From Utricularia gibba (Eukaryota; Streptophyta; Magnoliopsida; Lamiales; Lentibulariaceae): DNA of 64,000 nt. Location of the stretch: assembly GCA_002189035.1 (NCBI GenBank), contig CM007992.1, forward strand, positions 806,001 through 870,000. Reading direction: 5' to 3'. A model generated the notes under the pieces. It saw only the letters and a program-made list of their open reading frames with translations. It did not search any database and was not told where the DNA came from. This document shows, one piece after another, positions 44,542 to 57,416 of this stretch. Made by a program: the position numbers and the translations under genes. Position 1 is the stretch's first letter. Each line of letters starts with the position of its first letter.

Positions 44542-46749
44542 TTATGATCTCAAAGCTTTTATCCAGTCAATTTCAAGGCAGAAGTCACCTGGACCAAACT
44601 TGGAACCAGGAACTGCAGCCTCCGCATTGACGGACACGGACATGCCAACGATTCGGGATGGGTTCATCTCGAGCTCTGAGTCGATGACATTGCCTCTCCA
44701 TGTAGGAAGATATCTGGCCAGTGGGATCTGCAGAGGAATGTATGATGAGAGGAGGTAAATCTTGTGGGAAACAGTGTAGGGAGAAGGAAGGTACTTGCCT
44801 TGGCAACATACCAGTTCCCCTGAGGTACAAATATGAACGCCTGCCATGAGTTATCTTCCTGTTGGCCAGGAGAGTTCACCCAGTTCTCCGTGTAAATCTG
44901 CAACGAAATCTTGTCAGCAAGCTCCCATGCTCGCACATGAATTTAACAGTTGAGCCTTGGAAAATGAAAACCCAACATAATCAGCAGCATAAATCTTCCT
45001 GCCACATCTCACCGCAGACTATAAGGAGCAGCTACTCACTGTAGATATGTAGCATCTTCCGTCTCCTTTCATCCGGAGTGCTATTGTATCATATGAATCC
45101 AGATCAATGAATCCATCAAACTGAAAAGGACATATATATGAGAAAGGCAACGCTGAAATGAAATAGGAAGTACGAAGCAGGAAAACTTGGGAAAATACAC
45201 ATAAGACTTACTACTTTTATATTAGATAGACTATTGCTTACCTTTTTGGATCTCATTCCGCAGAACCCACTTCTCTGTATGTTCCATTTTGCACTTTTAT
45301 CAACATCCAAAGAAAGGCTACCAGAGAATACACCTAGGCAGAAGATTTGCAAACACACAGAACCATTTCAATGATCACCATCAACTTTCAGTCCAACAAT
45401 AAAACTAAGAAAGCATGAGCTTCAGGGATTTGGAAGTCCAACTGGATGAATATGAGCGCTTTGTACTACATGAATAAACAGAATATGGCATGACTTTGGA
45501 AGGGACTGAAGAATTAAATCAGTTTTCAAATCAGCATTCATCCTGAAATCAAGATTCTTTAATCCTTCAATGAACATAATCATTGAATTCACATGGACAC
45601 TGATTTGAAAACTGATCTGATTCTTCAGTCCCTTCCAAAGCCATTTGGAACTTTCATCACGAATTTTTATATGAATCAGATCAATTGCTCATTGGCAGAA
45701 TTGAAAGTTAAGAAAAATCTCATGAAAAGAAAGAGACCATCCTTGAAAAAGACAAGTCCAGTAGCAAAGAAAAGTGTTTTATTGCAACAAAAAAGGATAT
45801 TGGAAGAGAAATTGTCCGGTTAATCTTGTTGTTATATGATCAAGATAATAAAGACCATCCTATGCCACACCCCCAACGAATTTTTTTGCAAAATATATCA
45901 TACATACTTTTATAAAAATGAAACTCATATCTACTATATATCAGCTCCAGAATATCCGTAGCTCTTTCAAATGCCCCGTAAAAAGCCTTTTTGTCATTTT
46001 CCCTTTAAGACAAAAGGCATAAGTTGGATAGGAAAACGTCAACGCCTTGGATTATGAACTTAATCCATAGCAGGGAGCTATAAATCAACATCCACCGAGG
46101 ACTTCCAAAAAGAAATGCAATAATGAGCGGAAGTTCAAACTAGACATAACCAACCAACCAGAAGGCCGGGGCTCATTCTCCTTTATCTCCAGAGATGCTG
46201 ATGAGAAACCTGAACAGCCATTTTATAATGATTAGAAGAAATGCAACTTCCACATCCTATACACACAAGTGGGGAAATTGCATGCCGCTCAAATTGCTCA
46301 ACAAGAACAGTCAATCATGGAACATGATTGTTTACGAACAAGTGTGCCTACATGAATATCTCGTCTAAAAACTACTTAAATGATCGCAAATGCGTATGCA
46401 TAAGAGGTAAAACATCAATATTAAAGAAAAGGAAAACAAGGTGTTGTGATCTGGCACCTCCGTATTCAGAATCCGAATACAAGTGCCACTTTTTGAGCTC
46501 CTGCTTTGAGCCAAAGCTGAAGATATATCTTTCAGCTGGAGGCACCAAGTCTTCCAGATTCCACGTAAGAGCTGGAAAAAAGAATTCAAATCGAACATAT
46601 ATAAAACATTGAAGATCAAACTTCAAAATTTAACAATTTATCTAAACAACTCAGCATTATTCAAAAAATCAATGGATAATGAGCAGAGAAGGAGTGCCTT
46701 TTTTAGCTGCATCTACAGAGGACTTCCACAATGCACGAAATCTCGACAT
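44542..46749 (-). CDS. CIA30: Complex I intermediate-associated protein 30 (CIA30/NDUFAF1-like)
   Basis: Seven exons (46698-46749, 46458-46571, 46159-46209, 45242-45333, 45040-45120, 44799-44897, 44542-44727) give 224 residues in frame, the usual plant length. CIA30 helps assemble mitochondrial NADH dehydrogenase. Family blocks seen are [88 protein letters not shown] and [13 protein letters not shown]. Introns 1 and 6 have GC donors (AAAAAAG|GCACTC and CCAAG|GCAAGTACC). The second is a textbook GC-AG donor, and no GT alternative keeps the frame for either. The 825-bp third intron contains a Ty1-copia gag fragment and a fold-back. Confidence 0.93.
45492..45830 (+). mobile_element. Ty1-copia gag fragment with fold-back, inside CIA30 intron
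   Basis: From about 45596 to 45823 the plus strand encodes a piece of retrotransposon gag ([22 protein letters not shown], then INCSLAEL). This is the conserved segment of the UBN2-type gag family. It is antisense to the CIA30 gene and lies wholly within its third intron. The start of the fragment (45600-45642) is the reverse complement of 45492-45534, with about 40 of 43 bases matching across a 65-bp loop, so part of the gag piece has been duplicated in inverted orientation. No LTR, protease or polymerase is present, so it is a dead remnant. Confidence 0.75.
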
Positions 46750-47654
46750 TTTCCTTGCTGCAAGAAACATTCGAATTGAGAAAAAAAAAAAACAGAACAA
46801 AAATAATAATAAAACAATCATCTCTAACGTCATAGTAACATGAAAATAGAGGAAGAGGACGGCCGTGTTGTATAATGTGCTCCAGTGGACCCGTTGTACT
46901 GAATGTACAAAAAAGTAGACTTAACTCTATCGCTGAAATTAGGCAAAACAGCAGTAAAACGCACACTTCACGTGTAAAGCCTCTGAATAGAGACAAGCTC
47001 AGGCCAGAAATCAAAACCAGGAACACCCTCCAGTGACGCAATTGTTCATTCAAATCCTAATATCAAGCTATTTCATGCAGAAAGTTGAATGAGACCCAGG
47101 AATGATATCCTTGCAATGCATATTCCACGAAATCGCGTTCCTTATGTCATTTATCTACATCGAAGTCAGTATTTTCAAGAAAACAAGAAAATCTCAACAG
47201 ATCAATCAGTATTGCTTCCACGGGTTGAGGAAACATTACATTACACTTTCGTCCGGCTTCTCGAAGGTCTTCAGCAAAACGCAGAACACAGCATCTGCCT
47301 CAATAACGGAATTCAAATCCGATCGATGGAGTTGAGGTTCAGGGTTACTGTCCTCTCCGCCGATAAATTCCTCCGCCCCCAACCGGCCCCAAAAACTTGA
47401 AGTTTGTGTTTTTTTTTTTTAATGTTTTTATCGTTTTTTTTAAAAAAAGGATTATCTTTCCAGAAAAAAAAAAAAAAAAACTTCCGAAGTATTCTTGAAC
47501 CGCAGCGCCAACATTCACTTACGTGTGTGGCTCTGGCTGGAGCTGAAGCTGCCCTCCAGTTCTTCCCATTATTTCAGTTGGTTGCTCCGATTCCAAGTTC
47601 CCACCGAGTTCGGCAAGCTTCCTGCTTGGGTGACGGTTTAACAACCGCCTCCTG
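46750..47654. other. Divergent intergenic region, CIA30 / NUMOD3 gene
   Basis: Shared upstream region of two divergent genes. It contains several A/T homopolymers (for example A17 near 47464 and T tracts near 47410 and 47434). No conserved coding sequence seen. Confidence 0.5.
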
Positions 47655-49883
47655 ATGCCGTTATTAGGTATTTTCGACTAAAAAATTGGATCTTCGCTGT
47701 TCGGATTAATCAGTGAGTTGGGTGTTCGTTTTCTTGCAGATATTTCAAACCCATGTTCTTGTTTCAGTCGCAGCGTATTCGGATACCGGTGGACCAGAGT
47801 CAGGTTTTCTATTCGTTATGATAATAGACTGGGTTTTTCATCTAGCGACTGTCTCGGGGTTTATTGTATGGTTAAAACTTTTACATTGGGAGGCCTGAAA
47901 GATGTCGGGGTCGGTTGATGATAAACGCCATTGGCACATATGAAAGGATGGGTGTAGCCGCAGGTGAAACTCAAATGATAAATGGGCATGAGAATCTGAT
48001 GAGAATAGGGAATGATTCAGGGAGCACAAGCACCATTGGTTCTGAGTCACCATCTTCTTGTGGAGAATCGGAAGAAATGGATGATAGGGAGAAATTGAGA
48101 CGACTGAGGATTTCAAAAGCAAATAAAGGGAATACGCCTTGGAACAAAGGCAGGAAGCATACTCCAGGTAATGTCATGCCTTGGCTTTTGGAGATTTTTC
48201 TTCCTTTGATGTTGAATGTGTTTCATTTAGCTGAATAGAAACTGAGTAGATTAATCATGTGCAGAAACTATTCAGAGGATTAAGGAGAAAACGAGACTGG
48301 CAATGCGAGATCCTAAGGTGAAGTCATGTAAGAGGCTTGGAAAGTTTTGTTATGATCTCTAAAAGAGTCTTCCTGTTTTTAATTCTTGTATGGTAGAAGT
48401 GTATGTTGTTGACGTTTTGGAGGAGAGTTGATTGTTGTTTCTGGAGCAGGTTAAGATGAAACTGGTTACTTTGGGACATGCTCAAAGGTGATCATCTATT
48501 CTTTTTCCTGGCTTTTCATATGTTCTAGCCACTCTCATGTTGATCATAAGCTCTTATTCTTCCTGGTTGTGCAGTGAAGAGACGAAGGCGAAAATTGGAG
48601 TCGGAGTTCGACTGGGGTGGGAAAGACGCAGGGAGAAATTGTTGTTGCAGGAGACTTGCCTCTATGAGTGGCAGAATCTTATTGCAGGGGCTGCACGAAA
48701 GGGTCTCCTTGGTGAGGAAGAGCTGCAATGGAATTCATTTGAGATTCAAAGTAAGCAGCTGCAGCTGGAATGGGTTGAGAGTGTTGAAAAAAGGAAAGCT
48801 ACTCCACGGCCAAAGGGCAACAAGAGAGCACCCAAATCTGCTGAGCAGAAACGCAGGATTTCAGAGGCAATAGCTGCCAAATGGGCTGATCCGGTCAGTT
48901 ATTGCTTTGTGGGAGCATCTAAGCCTCTTTTATGTGCCTTCTCCTGATACCAGTCTTTGCCTCTTGTCTCAATCAGGAATACCGTTCACGCGTCTGCTCC
49001 GGCCTCGCCAAATATCATGGGATACCTGAAGAAGCTGAAAGAAGGCCGAGGAGAAGGCCAAGTGCTGGCATCCAGGATTCTAGCAAAACTCGTACGAAGA
49101 AGGATGTGGCTGTTGTTCAGAAGAAGGAGATGCCAAGCACGGCTGTAAATATTGCTCCCAAGAGAAGAAAAGCGCCTTCTTACAGTGATCCACAAGCAAA
49201 TGACAAACTTGAGATGCTGAAAAGCATCAAAGCACAGAGAGCGGCTGCCATGAATAAAGGAAATGAAGCTGTTTCACGGGCAAGGTAAGTAAACTTCCTG
49301 CTGAAGTTGAACTGCTCACCTCCTCTGCTTGTGGGTAATAAAATTTTACTGCAGGCTACTGATAGCTGAAGCTGAGAAAGCCGCAAAGGCCCTAGAGATA
49401 GCTGCCATGAAAAGCCCTGTTGCATATTCTTCTCTGATGGAAAGCAGGAAGCTGATAGCAGAAGCGATTGAGGTCATTGAAGCATTAGAAAACGCAGAAA
49501 CGACGATATCAAATAAAGATCTTCCTCAGCCATCATACCATTCAGATGAAGGCACACCAGAATTGGAGCCCATTAAGAATGAAAAAGTGAATGGGGTAGA
49601 GAGCAAACCTTCACTCGGAAACAAGACAGAGGCGAATGATCTCAGATTAAAGAACCCCAAAGTCGACCTGGTGAATGGTAAAGCTTCAAGCTTGTGGGCG
49701 CCTGGTGAGGATCAACACCTTGGGAAGCATTGCAATGGTTTTCACAATTACTCCGTGGCGTCGGAGAGCATGAACCTATCAGTAAACGGGGTCGAAGCTC
49801 AATCAGCGTCTACGGAATCGTCGAAGAAGCTTGTCAAGAAATGGGTTCGTGGGAGGCTGGTGGAGGTTGAAGAAGAACCGTAG
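47655..49883 (+). CDS. NUMOD3-domain protein (At1g53800-like), one frame break
   Basis: Seven exons: 47655-47667, 47740-48167, 48265-48317, 48450-48487, 48575-48893, 48977-49284, 49355-49883. Exon 1 is 13 nt (MPLL plus one base). The N-terminus (MPLLDISNPCSCF) fits an organelle leader. Then comes a Ser/Thr-rich acidic linker and NUMOD3-type repeats (KANKGNTPWNKGRKH, ETIQRIKEKTRLAM, SEETKAKIGVGVRLGWERRR). A second motif (KSAEQKRRISEAIAAKWADPEYRSRV), coiled coils and an acidic tail ending VKKWVRGRLVEVEEEP follow. NUMOD3 is a DNA-binding module found in homing nucleases; no nuclease domain is visible here and the role is unknown. At GGGG 47907-47910 one extra G is needed to join LKDVG to MINAIGTYER. 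All other phases fit, giving 562 residues. Confidence 0.82.
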
Positions 49884-50475
49884 GTCATCATCGGTCCTGC
49901 CTGCATCCCTCCAGACGGCGTACTGTGTTTTGAACTTGTGCTATGAAAATTCTATCCCATATTTTAAAATCATTAGTTTGAATAAATGATTCGATTTAAT
50001 TCAAATCAAATAAAAAAATAGGTTTAATTTGTTTAAATAATCATTTAAACAAAAGTGGAATAAACTCTGGAATTAGATAAATCGAATGATATAACTATTA
50101 GAATTATATTTATAATGTTGTATCGTTATAATGATATTAGAATCAAAATCAATTAGTTTTGATAACATAAAGTATTAAATATATAAGTTCATAAATTTAA
50201 AAATAAAATGTTTTAAAAAATATAAATCAATAGATATATGACATAATTTTAAAACTTAAAAATAAAATTTTTATAATTTATATAATTTGGAGTTGTATTG
50301 AACAAACTCCACCCATTTAAAAATATCATTAATAATAGTATTTTGATATACAATGTGAAAAATTATTGTATCTAAACAGGAAGCGTATTGTTATTTTTCT
50401 TTTTCACGGTTGATCGTTTTTAACCTATTTTTAAAACCCTAAACCCCAATCAAATTTCAGTTCTGGTTGGGTAGA
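49884..50475. other. Spacer upstream of mitochondrial L7/L12 gene
   Basis: Very AT-rich from about 49960 to 50440; the right end holds the L7/L12 promoter and short 5' UTR. No gene seen. Confidence 0.5.
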
Positions 50476-50955
50476 ATGCTGTCGAGAATTCCTAAGAATG
50501 CCATCTTCTCCGGCATCCTCAGCCGGCGGCTGTTGTGCGCGGCCGTGGAAACTCGAACTCAGAAGCTGGAACGGATCGCCGATGAGCTTCTGGACCTCAA
50601 CAAGATCGAGCGCCATGATTACGTCATTCTGTTACGATACAAGATGGGGGTCAACCGCTATGGCCCCGCCGTGTCCAGTGTTCAGTCGTCGTCATCCGCG
50701 GCGAGCGGTGCGGCGTCTTCCCCTGCAGAAGTGAAGGAGAAGACGGCGTTCGATGTGAAGTTGGAGAAATTTGATGCGGCGGCGAAGCTTAAGGTGATTA
50801 AGGAGATCAGGGCTTTCACAGATTTGGGCTTGAAGGAAGCTAAGGATTTGGTGGAGAAAGCGCCTGCTGTGGTGAAGAAAGGGGTGACGAAGGAAGAGGC
50901 CGAGAAGATCTTGGAAAAGCTTAAGGAAGCTGGGGCTACTGCTGTGTTGGAATAA
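50476..50955 (+). CDS. Mitochondrial ribosomal protein L7/L12
   Basis: Single-exon gene encoding 159 residues. A basic presequence ([20 protein letters not shown]) leads into the N-terminal dimerisation segment ([20 protein letters not shown]). A Ser/Ala-rich hinge (about residues 70-90) follows, then the C-terminal L7/L12 domain ([49 protein letters not shown]). L7/L12 forms the ribosomal stalk that recruits translation GTPases; the presequence and plant homologues place it in mitochondria. The ORF could be extended upstream by three codons only, without an ATG. Confidence 0.93.
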   Translation: MLSRIPKNAIFSGILSRRLLCAAVETRTQKLERIADELLDLNKIERHDYVILLRYKMGVNRYGPAVSSVQSSSSAASGAASSPAEVKEKTAFDVKLEKFDAAAKLKVIKEIRAFTDLGLKEAKDLVEKAPAVVKKGVTKEEAEKILEKLKEAGATAVLE

Positions 50956-51958
50956 TTCACCTTTCCATTTGGTAATTCTTCAATTCCTTGTAGTTGTATG
51001 AATATGAATCGAGTTGGATTGCTAATTGGTGTGGACTCCACATCGCAAATGATTTTTTTTCCTTCGGAGATGAAGATAAGTCTTCTCCTGTATTAAGGCC
51101 TCGTTTTGTTGGTTTTAAGCTTGAGTCCATTTCTGTTTGTGTATTGAAGGACGTTCATCAAAGGAATATGAGATGTGATTCAAAAGAGCAAGTTCACTGC
51201 TATCACGTTTGCAAGATTGTTTACTACTACTTACAGTCTCAGAACAGCAGTGCCATCATATCTTTCGTGATTTTGACATGTCTTGTCTGCTGCAAGACCA
51301 TGTTGCCAATTTAGGGATACTGGTAGCTGGTATTTATCAATTGTTTTCTTCTATTTTTTTAGGATGACATTTGATCATTCAAGGAAGCCAAGGAGGTTTG
51401 GCGTGGGTAGATTTAGCTCTAAATTGTTCATCTTATCATTGATTTCCTTCCGACTCTTACTTGAAATGATGGAATCTATAACACTCGAGCCAGGGCCACA
51501 ACTTGGTTGAATAATTCTAGTTGGCTTGCTGAATTTAAGTTCACATTTCCCACGTATCTCTTGTTTCTTGGTACCTTGAAAGTTGTGGACATAGTATTAC
51601 TCCAGAAAGAATTCATGCTATTCATTGTCTTATTCTAAATCATCTACGAAGTTCTTCAATCATTTTCTGCTCATGGCATCAGAGGATGAGATTAGGATAT
51701 GGAAAAGGAGTACAATACGGCTCTGAGAATGCATCTGCGTTGATGCTGGATGTTATACTTCTTTCATCTTTTTCATACTGTACATCATATACTTGAAGTT
51801 TCTTCTGAGGAGCTTTCAGCCGTCCTTTGTTCATTTGGAATGACTTGCTTACGTATTTCATATGGATTAGGTAACTGAGGAGGCACTACTACTCTTTACA
51901 AGCTTGAGAAAATCTACAGGATCATCAGCACCATCTCAAACAATATGAATTAGCCTTC
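50956..51958. other. Spacer between L7/L12 and PEPR-like kinase (tail to tail)
   Basis: About 1 kb separating two convergent genes. The first part is the L7/L12 3' UTR. No conserved protein or structured RNA is visible. Confidence 0.5.
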
Positions 51959-54900
51959 CTAGATCATGTTTGTTGTTTCGTTCGAATCCAGCAGGAGATG
52001 TTTCCTTCGACTTGTTGAGTCGATCCGCAGGAGTTTGTTGGTGACTTCTCTCATGTTTGGTCTTACATTGGGGTCAGCCGCTGTGCAGCTCAAAGCTATA
52101 GAGAGCACACCTTGTATTTCATCTATGATGTTGGAATCAATACATTCATCCCCTATTTCGGGATCCACCACCACCTCAGAGCCTGAAGACAGAGAGGTGT
52201 TTACCCACTGCACAATGCCCATTTCTTCACCAAAGGATGAATCCAGTGCTCTCCTTCCAGTAACAAGTTCCAGCAACACAACTCCATAAGCATACACATC
52301 AGACTCCTTGCTGCTTCTGGCGCAGAAGGCATTTTCTGTTGATTCACAGTCAGGATCAGAAGACAAAAGGCTGAAAATGGAACAAAACAGATCATGAAAC
52401 CATACCTGGAGCTATGTAACCTAAAGTGCCTTGAACCACAGAAGATGCACCCCTGTCATCCAGCATCTTGGCAATGCCAAAATCTGTGATATGCGGCTCG
52501 AATTCAGAATCCAGTAGAATGTTCATTGGCTTGATATCTTTGTGGATGATTGGAGGATTACAGTCAAAATGCAGATAGGATAAGCCCTGTGATGTCCCCA
52601 GTGCTATCTTGAAACGGATCCTCCAACCAATACCTGTTGGATGTTTCTCATGCAGAGCCTTGTCAAGGCTCCCATTTGCCATGTAACTGTACAGAAGTAA
52701 ACCATATTCCTTCCTCAGCCAAAAGGCCTCTAATCTAACCAGATTACGGTGCCTCACATTCCCAATTGTTTGTACTTCTGTACAGAAACTATTGTGTCCC
52801 CCTTTGCATCCACCAAAACTAACCTTTTTCAAGGCATAAACTTGGCCTTGATCCATTGACACCTTATAGACAACCCCATGTGCTCCTCTCCCGATTATGT
52901 GACCATCACTTAAGTATTCAGTAGCTTCCATAACTTGGTTCAGCAGGGAAGAATCACCTTCCTCGACTGCGGCGAGATGCAACTCCTTATCCATATTTTT
53001 CCGCAGAGCTACAAATGAGAATCCAAGGATCAAAACTGCAGCAAACACGAAAGACCCAGAAACTATCATTGCAATATCAGCCTGCCTGAGGCCTCCTCCA
53101 GTTGGAGAATCACAGTGCTTGAATGCCTTGTAGCCATTACAGTTCATGCTACCTACAGGATGGCATTGGACACACAGACCTGGATTGCCAATGAATGATA
53201 ATGGAGAGAAGGCCTTCATTAGTGAAGATGGAACAGGGCCGACAAAACTATTGCTTGAAAGGTTAACCTGAACCAAGGAATGGAGTTCACTGAGCACTTC
53301 GATACTGCCTGACAGGTTGTTGCAGGATAAGCCTAACTGCTCAAGCATTCTCAAATTCCCTATTTCATTGGGAAGCTTACCTGTAAATCTGTTTGCATCA
53401 AGCTGGATAGATACAAGCTTTTCGAATTGAAACAGAAATCTGGGAATGTCACCAAGCAGGGAATTTTCACTGATATCTAAACTAGATAATTCCTTCAAGC
53501 TTCCCCAGCTGGATGGAATTGTACCATTCAAGAGATTGCGACTCAAATCGAGTTTTGACAACTTGTAACAGTTTGATAAATTTGAAGGTAACACACCCTC
53601 CAGCTTATTATTAGACAGGTTCAGGCTCTCAAGGTTCACCAGGTTTCCAATCTCATGAGTTATATCACCAGTAAACATGTTCATTGATAAGTCTACAGAG
53701 GAAATGTATTTGAGATTACCTAAGCTGGCGGGAATGGACCCTGTCAAGCTGTTGTTGCTGAGGTCCATGTACAGAAGTTTCGAGTTCCTTACAAACTCCG
53801 GAAGCATACCTATGTGGTTATTCCCTTTAAGTATTAGCCTCGTCAAAGTGGAGCAACTGCCAATGTCAGGAGGTATGCTTCCTTCAAACTCATTTTGAGC
53901 CAATAAAAGCTTCCTCAACTGCTTCTGAAAGCAAAGATTTGGAGGTATAGGGCCTCTGAAACTGTTTCTTGTGAGATCAATTTGGGTTAGGCTGGTGTTT
54001 ATACCCAAGCCTTGAGGTATGACTCCAGTGAAATGATTGTCGAATAGCGAAATGTTTCGTAGCTGCGTCAACTGTATGATCTCCTCTGGTATCTCACCAA
54101 CCAGATTATTCTGATAAACTAGAAGATGCTGCAGGCTTTGAATCTTCCATATGCCAATTGGGATTTCTCCACTCAAATTGTTTTTAAACAGCATGAGTAT
54201 TTGCAGTTGAGAAAGCATACCAAGTTCACTTGGGATCACACCTCCAACTGGTTATCATACATCTGCAAATCTGTCATTGCCTTGCAATTTCCCAGTTCAG
54301 GAGGAATCGAACCAGAAAATTGATTCTCAGGAAGATACAAGAGTTTTAGCTGAGTTAGTTGCCCCAGAGAAGAGGGTAAGTGTCCATTTAAGCAGCAATT
54401 GACTGCCGCAAGGGTGTTTAAGCTACTGCAGTTGCCCAATCCAGGAGGTAATCCTCCATTAAAATGATTATTGGATAAAACTAGAATCTGCAGTTGCTTG
54501 CAGCTTCCAGCACCGAATTGAATCCTTCCCTCGAGATTGTTATCATTCACGTAAAGGACAGCAAGCTCCTCAAGATTGTTCAAACTGTCAGGCAAGGTTC
54601 CATCCAACAAGTTATTATTCAGATAAAGTTCTTGCAATGCAGTGCAGTTTCCAAAGGTTGCAGGGATCCATCCAGATAACATGTTGCTGTCCAAATGGAG
54701 CACCTCCAGCGCTGTCAAGTTTCCAATTTCTGCAGGGATTGAGCCACTGAGGCTGTTGCTACTCAGGTGAAGTTCCTTCAAAGATTGAATGTTGAACAAG
54801 GAGATAGGGATCTTCCCAGTTAGAGAATTATCCCACAAGCTCAAAAACTCCAATCTTTGCAAATTCCCAAGACTTGGAGGGATTGCCCCAGAAAAGCTGT

Positions 54901-55267
54901 TCTTTGAAAGATCCAGTTCCAGAAGATGACCGCAATGCCCCAACTCAGAAGGAATGGGACCCGAGAACCTATTGAAACTGATGTCGATTGTTCGCAAGTG
55001 CCTGAGATTAGCGATTTGTGGACCAAGTTGTCCAGAGATTCCAAGGCCCGACAAGTTCAAATGAAAAACAAAGTTAAGTCTTCGACAGTGCACTCCCACC
55101 CAAGAACAGTGAGACGAAAAGGAGGCATTCCAGGTGGATCTGATGGATGGGGGGATCACATTCCAGTGGGTAAGAAGTGACATGAGAACTGTACCATCGG
55201 AGGACAAGGCAGAGGCCGTAGGAAGCAAGAAAACGGTGAAAAAGCAGACGAAACCAGCAGTTTGCAT
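51959..55267 (-). CDS. LRR receptor-like kinase, PEPR1/PEPR2-like (LRR XI), one frame break
   Basis: Signal peptide (MQTAGFVCFFTVFLLPTASA), an N-cap with CSWVGVHC, about 26 LRRs, a transmembrane helix (IAMIVSGSFVFAAVLILGFSF) and a Ser/Thr kinase. A 70-bp intron (52336-52405) sits in the kinase just after GYIAP. The kinase has IGRGAHGVVYK, the Lys of YALKK, HKDIKPMNILL and DFGIAKML. The arrangement matches Arabidopsis receptors for Pep danger peptides, but the ligand here is not proven. In the catalytic loop HRD is replaced by HKD, which still keeps the catalytic Asp. Between QMYDNQLE and VIPSELGMLSQ the frame breaks at 54239-54246; one added G gives NQLEGVIPSEL and a 1079-residue protein of normal length. 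Confidence 0.88.
52336..52405 (-). other. Short intron in PEPR-like kinase
   Basis: Donor CCAG|GTATGG and acceptor CAACAG|AAAATGCC are joined in frame to make IAPENAFCARSSKESDVYAYG. Listed because it splits the APE motif of the kinase and a single-exon model would truncate the protein. Confidence 0.85.
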
Positions 55268-57416
55268 CTCGGCTAGTTCCTTGGTAGACGAAACAGAAGC
55301 AGCAGAAGAGACCCGTGGACTAAATGAAAGAGAAGAAGAAGAGATACCCGCGGAATCAGCAGGGTGGCGAAAGCTTCTTCGAGTGTGAACGAGGTTACAC
55401 CGCCCTTCAGCCTGCGCTGGTCTTTCCGCATTGAATAGTGGTTTCTGGGAGTCAAAAGTGGTCAGCTAGTGCAGCACCCCTTTACTGCTCCATGACATCA
55501 AACTCCCCCATTTTTCCAGTGGGTTCCTTCCATACGGCTGCCGGAACAAGGTGCCCGCCCCGTTTTGGAAAAAGAACAAAACTTCAACACTCCACAATTC
55601 ACTCATCCCGAACAGTTCCATGAATCCTGCACAGCTTCGCATTTGTTCCCAAGAAACACCCCAGCCGAGGGTTTGTTGGTCTTCACTAGCGAGAGGATCG
55701 ATTTTAACACCGCCAACGTATATCTAGTTTAAAGATATACTTTACATTTTGTAGAATATATATTATAAAATTTAATATAGTAAATTATTATATAATTTAA
55801 TGTTATGATATAAATGTATTTTTACTATAGATAAAAAATAAATGGTATAATTTTTTAAATAATTTCTTATTTAATCTTTAAAATACTGATTTAATAAATT
55901 CAATAATTTCTGAAGTTAGTTACATATTCTAAATTTCCGATTTTAATTCGAAATAAATAAATATTATAATTTTTAAAAATTAAACATAATCAATTTAATA
56001 AATTATGAGAACCGTAATTAGATATTTAATTCTTATGATTTTATATTTTAAAATATCATAATAATTTAAATATATTTTAAAAGACCTCGTACAAGATTCG
56101 TTTAATTTTTTTTAGATGATTTCCTATATAAGTATCTTTTTGAATAATTTTGATTTTTCATGAGATGAGTGTGACATCTATTTTAAAAAAGGAATATAAA
56201 TTTAGGAGCGTTTATTATTAATATATCAATAAAGTACATATATTTTATTTTTATTTTATTGTAAATAATTCTCTAATAAAAAAGATAATCAAGCAATGTT
56301 GGAGAGTAGATATGAATATAGAGGAGGTGTGATGTGGATCATCATTCAGGCCGTGTTACATTAACTATTTGTGTGTTGCCACGTGTCCGTCTCCCACTTG
56401 CTTGGCCAGAAAATTTCGGACACCTATTAATTAATTAGTTAATTGCGTTTTTAGTGGAGTTTATTATAAAAGCAGAAACCATCGCCCAAATTGGATTTTT
56501 CTTTTTAAAGTAAATATTTTGATAATGTTCAGTAGATGATTATCTTATACAAATGTATAAAGTATTAAATATATTAGTTATAAGTAGTGTTTTGAAAATT
56601 TTTTGAAATTTATTTTTATTTTTTAAAATTATTTTTTTAAAAAAAGAAATAAAAAATAAAAGTAACCAACCTCTTATTTTTTCAAAAATAATTTTTATAA
56701 TTATAATTTTAAAAATATTTTTGATAGAATTACTTTTACAATTAAAAGTGTTTTAGAACAAAATTATTTTTACTTTTAAAAAATAGAAATTGGTTTTAAA
56801 AATTTTCCAGAATACTGCTATAGGTTCATGCTAATTTATCATATCAGCTTAAATATTGCATTTTTTCTAGTAGTTCTAAGCATTCAGTTGGTTTGAAGCG
56901 TTTTTTTATTTATTTGATTCAAAATAGTGAAGAATGCAACATACAATATGAAATTTATAACTCTTTTATCTTTTACTAACATTCTTTGTATAATAGGCTT
57001 TTGCCACACTCAATTTTACATGAAAATTTGAGAATATGATTAAAAGAATTATTCGAATGTTATATAAATCACGTATATATTAAAAAAAACGAATCTACCA
57101 ACTAAAGATAGTTATCAACATATACATGTTTCAAGTATATAAAAAATACTATCAAATACCATTGAAAATTAATTCTTTAAAATGTCAACACGTAGGCGTG
57201 TACCCAGAAAAGGTACCCTGTACAGTAAGTCAACGCCAGCGGTTGTAGACATCCCTGGTTCATGCCATCATTATTCATCTGCGTTCCCCTGTTCACTGGA
57301 AACAGATAGCAATCGTAGCCACTTGATAGCTGATGATCGATTTGGGTTCTTTATACCCATCTTTCGACATGTTTCTTCTTCATGATTTGTGCTGAGGAGG
57401 TTGAGGCGGAGCAGAC
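55268..57416. other. Divergent intergenic region between two receptor kinases
   Basis: About 2.1 kb, AT-rich from 55700 to 57180. It includes the promoters of both kinase genes and a G-box (CACGTG at 56380-56385). No coding sequence supported. Confidence 0.5.
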
